From IMG/VR virus record IMGVR_UViG_3300025138_000115, positions 1 to 37,676 of that record: 37,676 bases of DNA; one strand, given 5' to 3'. The stretch comes from a virus. Both the position numbers and the translations under genes were made by a program. The notes beneath the pieces were generated by a model. That model had not been told where the DNA came from, searched no databases, and was given only the letters and a program-made list of their open reading frames with translations. This document shows, one piece after another, positions 1 through 5,518 of the stretch. Numbering within the stretch: the stretch's first letter is position 1; each line of letters begins with the position of its first letter.

Positions 1-107
1 AATGTAATTGAACCAAGTATAAAACCAATTACAAAACAAACCCATTCACGTCTGTAATGTAATTCTAATACTTTCCAATCACTTTTAGTTTTACCAAAAA
101 TAATCAT
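1..107 (-). CDS. Small membrane protein, left-end allele (truncated by window edge)
   Basis: Reads MIIFGKTKSDWKVLELHYRR and continues into one hydrophobic segment (about residues 21-36), then runs off the left edge. It is the same gene as 37071..37181, base-identical over 5-108. A good ribosome-binding site (AGGAGG, then 4 bases) precedes the ATG at 107, just after the stop of the 84-residue gene. The predicted product is a roughly 36-residue single-pass membrane protein with a basic, tryptophan-containing N-terminal part. Function unknown. The left edge differs from the right-hand copy at base 4, so the true 3' end here is uncertain. Confidence 0.6.
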   Translation of the reverse strand, partial: MIIFGKTKSDWKVLELHYRREWVCFVIGFILGSIT

Positions 108-108
108 T
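5..108. repeat. Terminal direct repeat A (left copy)
   Basis: Identical over 104 bases to 37079-37182. It contains most of the 36-residue membrane protein gene. Together with repeat B it shows that both window ends represent one locus; the sequence between A and B differs at the two ends. Confidence 0.95.
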
Positions 109-115
109 TTTCCTC

Positions 116-370
116 CTATTCGTTTAAATCAGCAAAATCATAATGCCAATCACCTTCTTGATTATCGTTTTTCTTTATATCTAACTTACCATCATTATGC
201 ATTTGTTCAGCTACTTTTAATGCTTCTTGTTCGTCTTTTGCATAAACATCTGCGTAATACCAATGATCTTTAGTCATTCTTACCGTGTAAGGTTTAGGTT
301 TATTTTTTTCATGTTCTTTAGCTTTGTTTTTACTTCTTACTAAATCCAATGCGTCAAAGTCTATAGCCAT
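116..370 (-). CDS. Variable-locus protein X, left allele (84 aa)
   Basis: An 84-residue soluble, charged protein. Its first 18 residues (MAIDFDALDLVRSKNKAK) are identical to the start of the 73-residue gene at 37181..37402, but the remainder is unrelated. The C-terminal part has a Y-T-V-R...A-D-V-Y-A-K-D-E-Q-E-A-L pattern like small beta-alpha proteins of the DpnD/PcfM type; this is a loose resemblance only. The ATG overlaps the TAA of the upstream 50-residue gene (TAATG), so translation is probably coupled. Function unknown. The conserved head and swapped tail suggest recombination within the gene. Confidence 0.75.
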   Translation of the reverse strand: MAIDFDALDLVRSKNKAKEHEKNKPKPYTVRMTKDHWYYADVYAKDEQEALKVAEQMHNDGKLDIKKNDNQEGDWHYDFADLNE

Positions 371-462
371 TATTTACCTCCTTTATGTTCTTTATAGTGA
401 TTGTGTAAAATTAAAAATCCACCACCTCCAATAATAGTGCCAAATACAAATTCAATTGTAAA
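364..462. repeat. Terminal direct repeat B (left copy)
   Basis: Identical over 99 bases to 37578-37676, where the window ends. It covers the start of gene X (left) or gene Y (right) and the 3' part of the 50-residue membrane protein gene. The offset to the right copy is 37214 bases, against 37074 for repeat A, so the right allele is 140 bases longer. Confidence 0.95.
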
Positions 463-522
463 AGCAAAAACAACGCCAAAAAAAAACATAAATCCTCCCG
501 TTATTAAAATATATTTATTCAT
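370..522 (-). CDS. Small hydrophobic membrane protein (50 aa)
   Basis: The 50-residue product starts MNKYILITGG and is hydrophobic from about residue 4 to 39, with a glycine run GGGG at 32-35 and a polar histidine/lysine tail (HNHYKEHKGGK). This suggests one or two membrane passes. The start overlaps the upstream gene as ATGA, and its TAA overlaps the next ATG. The 3' two thirds is repeated exactly at the right edge of the window. The family was not recognised. Position and size suit an accessory membrane microprotein acting at the host envelope, but that is inference. Confidence 0.7.
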   Translation of the reverse strand: MNKYILITGGFMFFFGVVFAFTIEFVFGTIIGGGGFLILHNHYKEHKGGK

Positions 523-656
523 TTTTTACCTTCTAATTTATTTGTAATAGTTATTAATTTAGCGTTTATATCAATAGGCTGCTTAATAGCTTGACACAAA
601 CAATCATACACGGTTTTACCCGTGTACAATTTTCCCTTTATTCTCATTTTAATCAT
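519..656 (-). CDS. Small hypothetical protein (45 aa)
   Basis: Reads MIKMRIKGKLYTGKTVYDCL and ends in a lysine-rich tail. Two in-frame ATGs exist, at 656 and 647. I chose 656 because it overlaps the TAA of the upstream gene (TAATG), the junction used throughout this block. The stop overlaps the next gene as ATGA. No domain was recognised. Basic and soluble. Confidence 0.6.
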   Translation of the reverse strand: MIKMRIKGKLYTGKTVYDCLCQAIKQPIDINAKLITITNKLEGKK

Positions 657-1255
657 TAAGCTGACTTTCTAACTAAATTATCTTTTACTTGAGCCAAGTT
701 TAAAATGTTTTTGGTAGCGGTAATAAAACCAGAGGCTTTACATTTAGACCCTTTTTTAATTTTAAACCTTACCCAAGTTGTTTTAGTCTTGTCCTCATTA
801 TCTTCATCAAACATCTGATAATATTTAATATCTGACATAGGTAATTTATTATCCTCAACTTGATCGTTGCGTATAAACTTTACAGATAATGGCTCATCTG
901 CGGGCTGTGGGTTTTTCTTCCAAGACCAAGCATCACGACAACATTCAAAGTCTTTTTTAATCATTTGGCAAAATGTAAGTAAATGCCAAACAGGTAGATC
1001 GTAAGGCAATTCCCTAGTTTTACAGTAATGAGTTTCCACATCCTGCCCCTCGTAGTCTGGTACAGTTTTAGCTTTTTTCATCAATGAAAAACTTTCACAA
1101 CTTTCATAATTACCATTAATAATAATTTCATCTGGGTAAATCCCTACGTTGAAATTTTTACCAATGCTTTTTAAGTATTTTGCTTCATTCATAACAGCAA
1201 CCCACTCATCTGCGGTAAAATCTGTCGGTTGTGTAAAGTAGTTAGTATATCCCAT
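656..1255 (-). CDS. Conserved phage hypothetical protein, MGYTNYF-type (199 aa)
   Basis: The largest gene of the leftward accessory block. It begins MGYTNYFTQ, a start often seen in uncharacterised phage proteins (MGYTHYW/MGYTNYF-type), and carries several cysteines and tryptophans (CRDAWSWKK, HYCKTR). It is soluble, with no signal peptide or membrane segment. An AGGAGGAAAA ribosome-binding site precedes the ATG and overlaps the stop region of the 42-residue gene. Biochemical function unknown. Confidence 0.75.
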   Translation of the reverse strand: MGYTNYFTQPTDFTADEWVAVMNEAKYLKSIGKNFNVGIYPDEIIINGNYESCESFSLMKKAKTVPDYEGQDVETHYCKTRELPYDLPVWHLLTFCQMIKKDFECCRDAWSWKKNPQPADEPLSVKFIRNDQVEDNKLPMSDIKYYQMFDEDNEDKTKTTWVRFKIKKGSKCKASGFITATKNILNLAQVKDNLVRKSA

Positions 1256-1263
1256 TTTTCCTC

Positions 1264-1392
1264 CTAGTTTGATTTATTGATTAATACTATTTTTTTAATA
1301 CCTATCCCATTTTTATACGGGATAACCTTATAAGGCGTAGGGCTGTTAAGCCCTGCCTCAATTGCTTGTTTTATATATTCTGCCCAATTCAT
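1264..1392 (-). CDS. Small hypothetical protein (42 aa)
   Basis: Starts MNWAEYIKQAIEAGLN and ends KKIVLINKSN. A strong AGGAGGAAT ribosome-binding site precedes the ATG at 1392, and it fills the gap between its neighbours, which supports it as a real gene. The amphipathic N-terminal helix and short beta-like tail match no family I know. Probably translated with the 199-residue gene, 8 bases downstream. Confidence 0.65.
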   Translation of the reverse strand: MNWAEYIKQAIEAGLNSPTPYKVIPYKNGIGIKKIVLINKSN

Positions 1393-1399
1393 ATTCCTC

Positions 1400-1555
1400 C
1401 TAGTTTAATTGCGGTAGATAAGACCAAAATTTAATCCCTGCTACTGCGGTTAATGATAGACCAAGCCACACGCTTAAATGTATGGCTATAATTACTCCTA
1501 AAAACATAAGCGCAAAACAAAGCGCAAACGCAATTGCTGATAAATAAATATTCAT
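1400..1555 (-). CDS. Two-pass membrane microprotein (51 aa)
   Basis: MNIYLSAIAFALCFALMFLG followed by a second hydrophobic stretch (about residues 26-42) predicts a hairpin membrane protein with almost no soluble part. The ATG overlaps the TAA of the 21-residue gene upstream (TAATG), with a G-rich ribosome-binding site. Function unknown. One of several membrane microproteins packed in this block. Confidence 0.65.
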   Translation of the reverse strand: MNIYLSAIAFALCFALMFLGVIIAIHLSVWLGLSLTAVAGIKFWSYLPQLN

Positions 1556-1620
1556 TATTCATCCCCCCATAATCTAACGATTATAAGGGAACAAATTAGA
1601 GCCAATAAAAAGTATTCCAT
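1555..1620 (-). CDS. Single-pass membrane micropeptide (21 aa)
   Basis: MEYFLLALICSLIIVRLWGD plus a final E. It consists almost entirely of one hydrophobic helix with a charged end. Both ends join their neighbours as TAATG (stop of the 100-residue gene at 1620-1622; start of the 51-residue gene at 1555), so ribosomes could pass through by termination-reinitiation. The coupling is the main evidence; the ORF is very short. Confidence 0.5.
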   Translation of the reverse strand: MEYFLLALICSLIIVRLWGDE

Positions 1621-1922
1621 TACCACTCCTTCCTAGTTTCTGGCAAAATATGGATAACATTACCAAAAATTTCACCATCAAATAATTTGTTATAAAGTTT
1701 GGTAGCCTCAACATTGATAGGTTTAAGCCTCCATTGACCTTTTTCATCTTTTTGTTTTAGTTTGCCATTCTCATCAACTAATAAACAACCATAACTTTCA
1801 AGATCAATTCTCTCAACATAACCGCCAACGTGTTTTTGAGCCTCCTCTAATGTAGGCTCAACACCATCATAAACAGTTAATCTGCCTTCAAAGTTATTAT
1901 TAATTACGCTTACTGTTTCCAT
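1620..1922 (-). CDS. First gene of leftward accessory operon, hypothetical (100 aa)
   Basis: A 100-residue soluble acidic protein, METVSVINNNFEGRLTVYDG..., with a central KLKQKDEKGQWRLKPINVEA segment. It resembles small single-domain phage proteins of unknown role. It is the first gene after the leftward promoter (box at 1956-1984) and has an AGGAGAGAAAAC ribosome-binding site. Being promoter-proximal under an operator-controlled promoter, it could be an early host-takeover or regulatory protein; that is inference only. Confidence 0.7.
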   Translation of the reverse strand: METVSVINNNFEGRLTVYDGVEPTLEEAQKHVGGYVERIDLESYGCLLVDENGKLKQKDEKGQWRLKPINVEATKLYNKLFDGEIFGNVIHILPETRKEW

Positions 1923-1941
1923 GTTTTCTCTCCTATTTTAA

Positions 1942-1955
1942 TTAACATAAGTTAA
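1942..1955. promoter_or_regulatory. Operator palindrome (left control region)
   Basis: A perfect TTAAC-ATAA-GTTAA inverted repeat. It lies just after the -10 box of the leftward promoter, across the expected transcription start. The same palindrome occurs at 2788 and 31634, with near-matches at 31658 and 31679. Probably bound by the phage Cro-like protein. Confidence 0.65.
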
Positions 1956-1984
1956 TAATTATTTCATTTGATAAAACCCGTCAA
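1956..1984 (-). promoter_or_regulatory. Leftward promoter of the accessory block
   Basis: On the minus strand: TTGACG (1984-1979), 17 bases, TAATTA (1961-1956). The -35 is good and the -10 weak. The expected start near 1949 gives a leader of about 27 bases with a ribosome-binding site. Confidence 0.5.
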
Positions 1985-2000
1985 CCCATAAAATAACAAT

Positions 2001-2029
2001 TTGCATAAAAAAAAACTTTAGTTTATAAT
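2001..2029 (+). promoter_or_regulatory. Strong sigma70-type promoter of terS
   Basis: TTGCAT (2001-2006), 17 bases including an A-tract, then a consensus TATAAT (2024-2029). Start expected at 2035-2037, only 2-4 bases before the terS ATG at 2039 and without room for a ribosome-binding site. The message is therefore probably leaderless or nearly so. Confidence 0.75.
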
Positions 2030-2038
2030 GTTGCAAAT

Positions 2039-2467
2039 ATGTCACAAACCCTTACAGACAAACAAAAAATGTTCGTTGAATACTTTAGTCAGACGGGCAA
2101 CGCTACACAATCCGCAATCAAGGCGGGATACTCTGAAAAGACTGCTGAACAGCAAGGCTACGAACTTAAAAACAAACTACAAAACCAAATTGAGGCGGCC
2201 ACTAAAAAGCTGCTCGGGTCTGCTGTACCAATGGCGGTAGATAAACTTAAAAAATTGATAGAGAACGACAAGACTACTCCAAGCGTTCAACTAGGTGCAA
2301 TCAATTCATTGCTAGATCGTACGGGCTACCAAACTACAACCAAATTTGAAGATATAACGGGTAAGAAAACAGACGAGGAACTTAAGGCCGAACTAGATCA
2401 CTTACTATCAAACATGAAGATCGTTAAACTTACTGATCCTAATGATGGCGGGTCTAGCTTAAACTAG
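2039..2467 (+). CDS. terS: Terminase small subunit
   Basis: A 142-residue DNA-recognition subunit of the packaging motor. The N-terminus has the typical Terminase_2 signature: LTDKQKMFVEYF, then GNATQSAIKAGYS (about residues 20-32) and KTAEQQGYEL, forming the helix-turn-helix that recognises the packaging site. A middle helical part (about 60-95) would form the oligomer and the C-terminus is polar. The ATG at 2039 is needed to keep the conserved LTDKQK segment; there is no Shine-Dalgarno sequence. Unusually it is separated from terL by a GC-rich non-coding stretch, which may hold the site it recognises. Confidence 0.88.
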   Translation: MSQTLTDKQKMFVEYFSQTGNATQSAIKAGYSEKTAEQQGYELKNKLQNQIEAATKKLLGSAVPMAVDKLKKLIENDKTTPSVQLGAINSLLDRTGYQTTTKFEDITGKKTDEELKAELDHLLSNMKIVKLTDPNDGGSSLN

Positions 2468-2787
2468 GTCGTTACTCCTCCATATCTCATCATACATAAG
2501 CATAACACCTAAAGGATGACACAAGCCTCATCACTCTGATTACCTGCGTAAGATGGCTGGATGATCGGTGTCCACACACACACACGCCTTCCCCCTGCTG
2601 CTGCCTCAAGTGCTGCGGTCTGGTAGATATTACCCCTGCTTTGTTCTATTCCTCTCCTACATACACACACAAACAATAGCTTCGTTGTGTGGATGGATGC
2701 CCGTGATTTGACCCCCACCCCCCCAAAACGATATTTGTGTCACTATACAATGGATGCCTCCGCAAACTCATGGGTAATTATTAAATA
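2468..2787. other. GC-rich non-coding region between terS and the terL operon
   Basis: About 320 bases without a convincing gene. From about 2515 to 2725 it is roughly half G+C, against about one third elsewhere, and strongly pyrimidine-biased on the + strand. It holds two CA-repeat tracts (2572-2582 and 2662-2670), CTGCTGCTGCC (about 2597), and C5-A-C7 (2712-2724; G7 and G5 runs on the other strand). It also has a bulged hairpin (arms CACACAAAC and GTTGTGTG, 2665-2691) and an 8-base long-range complement (2571-2578 with 2686-2693). ATGGATGCC occurs twice (from 2693 and from 2751). Candidate packaging site, genome-end region or structured RNA. Confidence 0.5.
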
Positions 2788-2818
2788 TTAACCTATGTTA
2801 ATAGCTTGCATATATAAA
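2788..2818 (+). promoter_or_regulatory. Operator and promoter of the terL-structural operon
   Basis: A perfect palindrome TTAAC-CTAT-GTTAA (2788-2801) lies at the -35 position of a TATAAA -10 box (2813-2818). There is no good -35 hexamer. The expected start near 2825 leaves about 7 bases before the ATG at 2832. The operator would block or, by contact, activate this promoter. Confidence 0.55.
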
Positions 2819-2831
2819 ATTTTTAAACTAT

Positions 2832-3059
2832 ATGGCTTATATGGCACGTAAATTTCTACAGATAAAAAAACCTCAAACTTTATTGCATTTTCAGAATAGT
2901 ACGTATATCTATAGATATGTTCTTGTTGATAGAGTTCCTTATACTGCTACACAACATTATGGGTTTGATGATAAGACGCATATGACTACCGAAGAAATTT
3001 TTGAGTTAGCAACACCACGTAAAATACGTAGAAAATATATTATAAAAAATGACAAGTGA
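2832..3059 (+). CDS. Small basic protein before TerL (75 aa)
   Basis: MAYMARKFLQIKKPQTLL... with many aromatic residues (YIYRYVLVDRVPY) and a C-terminus of EEIFELATPRKIRRKYIIKN. It overlaps the TerL start by 11 bases, so translation is probably coupled. ATGs at 2832 and 2841 are both possible; neither has a ribosome-binding site. No known family. It may be a terminase accessory factor by position, but there is no sequence evidence for that. Confidence 0.6.
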   Translation: MAYMARKFLQIKKPQTLLHFQNSTYIYRYVLVDRVPYTATQHYGFDDKTHMTTEEIFELATPRKIRRKYIIKNDK

Positions 3060-4470
3060 CGACCTAGAACAAGCTGTTAAGATAGCCAAAATATTAGAGC
3101 AAAGAAAAGCTACTAATCGTATGAGTGAATATAAACCATACAAATACCAAATGAAATTCCATAATGCAAAAGCGCAACAAAGATTGCTTATGGCTGGAAA
3201 TAGGATCGGTAAGTCTTTTAGTGGGGCTATGGAAATGGCGTACCATGTGACGGGTCTATACCCAACGTGGTGGGAAGGTAAACGGTTTAACAGACCAATT
3301 CGTGCTTGGGCTGGGGGTGTTTCTAACGAAACCACTAGGGATGTTTGCCAAAAAGAACTTATCGGTCAACCAGATGACCCGTCTGCTAAAGGCACAGGTT
3401 CAATACCTTTAAAATACATAGTAGAAACTATTAGAAAAGCTGGCGTACCTAACGCATTAAACTCTGTTATTATAAAACACGTTTCTGGAGGCCATTCTAG
3501 GTTAGGTTTTAAATCTTATGATATGGGTAAAGAAAAATGGATGGGTGAAAGTGTAGATGTGATCTGGTTAGATGAAGAACCACCTACTCCAATATATACT
3601 CAATCACTAACACGGACAGCCGATAAAGGTGGTGTAGTATATATGACGTTTACACCAGAAAGCGGTATGACACAAACAGTTGCACAATTTGTAAATAATT
3701 TAAGAGCAGGCCAAGCATTAATAACAGCAGGATGGGATGATGCACCTCATATGACAAAAGAAGTTAGAGATCAAATTTTAGCCGCATTACCGCCACACGA
3801 AAGAAAAATGAGAGAACGTGGAATACCACAATTAGGTACTGGTTTAGTATTTCCTGTAGCAGAAGAAGAAATTGTATGTAAAGAAATTGAATTACCAGAT
3901 CATTGGCCAAAAATTTGTGGGCTGGATTTTGGTTGGGATCACCCAACAGCCGCAGTATGGATTGCTTGGGATAGAGATACAGATACAGCTTATGTTTATG
4001 ATTGTTATTCTATGAGGCAAGAAGCAGTACCTATTCATGCATCTGCTATAAAAATGAGAGGTAAACATATTCCTGTAATTTGGCCTATGGATGGTAGGCA
4101 AGCTGATAAAGGGTCTGGAAAAAGTCTAACACAACAATACAAAGAAGAAGGTGTAAACATGAGTAGAGAACATTTTAGTAATGCACCTGCAAATGGACAA
4201 AAAGAAGGTTCTGGAGGTAACTCTGTAGAAGCAGGTGTTCAAGAAATATATACTAGATTTAAAACACAAAGGTTGAAAATTTTTAAAAATCAAGGTAAAC
4301 TACTAGAAGAATTGCGTATGTATCATAGAAAAGATGGTAAGATTGTACCAGCTAATGATGACGTAATATCTGCAATGAGATATGCAGTTATGTCGTTAAG
4401 AAAAGCTAGAACAAAATCGTATGAAAGATTACAAGTGCAATCAGAACATGAGTTTAATATATTTAATTAA
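3049..4470 (+). CDS. terL: Terminase large subunit (packaging ATPase-nuclease)
   Basis: A 473-residue motor that drives DNA into the prohead and cuts it. The ATPase domain shows Walker A AGNRIGKS (49-56), Walker B VIWLDEE (171-177) and coupling motif TFTP (200-203). The C-terminal RNase H-like nuclease starts with GLDFGWDHP (Asp293) and has a late acidic motif NDDVISAMRYA (about residues 436-446). The motifs LMAGNRIGKS and HVTGLYPTWW are typical of podovirus/siphovirus Terminase_6-like proteins. Length is normal. It overlaps the preceding 75-residue gene and is followed 12 bases later by a small structural gene. Confidence 0.93.
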   Translation: MTSDDLEQAVKIAKILEQRKATNRMSEYKPYKYQMKFHNAKAQQRLLMAGNRIGKSFSGAMEMAYHVTGLYPTWWEGKRFNRPIRAWAGGVSNETTRDVCQKELIGQPDDPSAKGTGSIPLKYIVETIRKAGVPNALNSVIIKHVSGGHSRLGFKSYDMGKEKWMGESVDVIWLDEEPPTPIYTQSLTRTADKGGVVYMTFTPESGMTQTVAQFVNNLRAGQALITAGWDDAPHMTKEVRDQILAALPPHERKMRERGIPQLGTGLVFPVAEEEIVCKEIELPDHWPKICGLDFGWDHPTAAVWIAWDRDTDTAYVYDCYSMRQEAVPIHASAIKMRGKHIPVIWPMDGRQADKGSGKSLTQQYKEEGVNMSREHFSNAPANGQKEGSGGNSVEAGVQEIYTRFKTQRLKIFKNQGKLLEELRMYHRKDGKIVPANDDVISAMRYAVMSLRKARTKSYERLQVQSEHEFNIFN

Positions 4471-4482
4471 CAAGGAAAAAAA

Positions 4483-4737
4483 ATGGGATTTGTAAGAAGA
4501 ATTATAAGAACAATTACTCAAACAGTACAACCACCTGTAGCACAAGTACAAGCACCTGTACAAGCACCTGTAGCAGCACAAACTGCACCAGTAGATGTTG
4601 CGGCACAAAAAAAAGCAGCATTAGGTTCTGGTTATGGTACAAGTGGACAGACAGTAATGGCTGGTGGTGATACAGAAGAAGCAAATGTTTCTAAAACTAT
4701 TTTAGGTGGCGGAAAAAAGAAAAAAATCAAAGCATAA
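4483..4737 (+). CDS. Small proline/alanine-rich protein with SKTILGGG tail (84 aa)
   Basis: The N-terminus MGFVRRIIRTITQ is amphipathic and basic, followed by a PVQAPVAAQ-type Pro/Ala/Gln linker (residues 17-42). The C-terminal part TSGQTVMAGGDTEEANVSKTILGGG recalls the short conserved tail (..TILTS..KKTLLG) of small proteins near podovirus portal genes. The same ending recurs in the gene at 5180. Likely a minor virion or head-assembly protein; exact role unknown. Confidence 0.65.
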   Translation: MGFVRRIIRTITQTVQPPVAQVQAPVQAPVAAQTAPVDVAAQKKAALGSGYGTSGQTVMAGGDTEEANVSKTILGGGKKKKIKA

Positions 4738-4740
4738 TTT

Positions 4741-5169
4741 ATGGTTGAAGTCGTAACAAACGACAAGTGGAGAAAACCAATTGGTAATTATTTAAAAAAA
4801 AATTGTCATATATCTGCTGACATAAAAGATGAATTTTCTTACATTGGTTTTATAGAAAATGATAAAATATTAGGTGGATTTTTATTTACTGATTATGATG
4901 GTCATAACATCTACGTTCATCTAGCTATAGAAAGTCCTAGATTATTTACAAGAAAACATATAAGATACGTCTTTGACTACGGTTTTAAACAAATCGGCTG
5001 TGGTCGTATGACAGCAGTTTGTAAAAACGGATATGAACGTAATGAACGTATTTTATCTGGAACAGGTTGGAAAAAAGAAGGCGTAGTTAGACAAGTTATG
5101 AAAATAGATAATAATTTTGTTGATGCGGCTATATACGGTATGTTAAAAGAAGAATGTAAATGGATTTAG
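4741..5169 (+). CDS. GNAT-like N-acetyltransferase
   Basis: A 142-residue single-domain protein whose size, predicted alternating strands/helices and central region fit the GNAT fold. The strand pair IGFIENDKILGGFLFTDYDG is followed by HLAIESPRLFTRKHIRYVFDYGF (the motif A/acetyl-CoA loop region, about residues 60-83) and GRMTAVCKNGYERNERILSGTGWKKEG (motif B, about 87-113). Small GNATs occur between terminase and portal genes in many podoviruses. The substrate is unknown; it could modify a capsid or host protein. Assignment is by pattern only. Confidence 0.65.
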   Translation: MVEVVTNDKWRKPIGNYLKKNCHISADIKDEFSYIGFIENDKILGGFLFTDYDGHNIYVHLAIESPRLFTRKHIRYVFDYGFKQIGCGRMTAVCKNGYERNERILSGTGWKKEGVVRQVMKIDNNFVDAAIYGMLKEECKWI

Positions 5170-5179
5170 GAGAATAATT

Positions 5180-5389
5180 ATGGGCGGAAAACCACAACCA
5201 CAAATGCCACCACCAGTAGATCAATCGGTCTATGATAAAACAGATGCTGCAGAAGCAAAACTTGCGGCTGAAAAAGAAAAAATGTTAGGTACAAAGAAAA
5301 AAGGAATGCGTGGAACAATTTTAACTTCTGGTGTAGGTGATGAAACAGAAGCGGAAACAAGTAAAACAGTATTAGGAGGAGGAGTATAA
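5180..5389 (+). CDS. Small virion-associated protein, TILTSGVG...SKTVLGGG type (69 aa)
   Basis: It has a proline-rich start (MGGKPQPQMPPPVDQ), a charged alpha-helical middle (AAEAKLAAEKEKMLG) and a glycine-bearing end (GMRGTILTSGVGDETEAETSKTVLGGGV). This end is the characteristic tail of small proteins encoded just upstream of podovirus portals. It shares SKT(I/V)LGGG with the 84-residue gene at 4483, so the two may be paralogues or bind the same partner. The stop overlaps the next start (TAATG) after a GGAGGAGG purine run that would serve as a ribosome-binding site. Confidence 0.7.
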   Translation: MGGKPQPQMPPPVDQSVYDKTDAAEAKLAAEKEKMLGTKKKGMRGTILTSGVGDETEAETSKTVLGGGV

Positions 5390-5517
5390 TGTCATTGGTA
5401 AAAAATATTAATGCTAGAAAAAAAGCTGGTACTTCAAGACCAAAAAGTAAATCAACAGTATCTGCAAAAGCATATAAAGCAATGAAGTCTGGTTGGAAGA
5501 ATACAAAAAAAAGTTAG
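5389..5517 (+). CDS. Small lysine/serine-rich basic protein before portal (42 aa)
   Basis: MSLVKNINARKKAGTSRPKS..., very basic and ending GWKNTKKS. The KAGTSRPKSKSTVS segment is one I recognise as recurring in marine podoviruses next to the portal gene. GGAGGAGG lies just upstream; the start overlaps the previous stop (TAATG) and the portal ATG follows one base after its stop. Perhaps a DNA- or RNA-binding assembly factor. Function unknown. Confidence 0.65.
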   Translation: MSLVKNINARKKAGTSRPKSKSTVSAKAYKAMKSGWKNTKKS

Positions 5518-5518
5518 T

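Noticed and set aside
1971-1984. Second operator in the left control region (ATAAA-ACCC-GTCAA)
   Set aside because: Only 7 of 10 positions match; its GTCAA is explained by the -35 box alone.
2509-2718. Open 69-codon frame on the minus strand in the GC-rich block
   Set aside because: No ribosome-binding site or coupling, cysteine-rich odd composition caused by the CA repeats and C-tracts, and isolated within non-coding DNA on the strand opposite to its neighbours.
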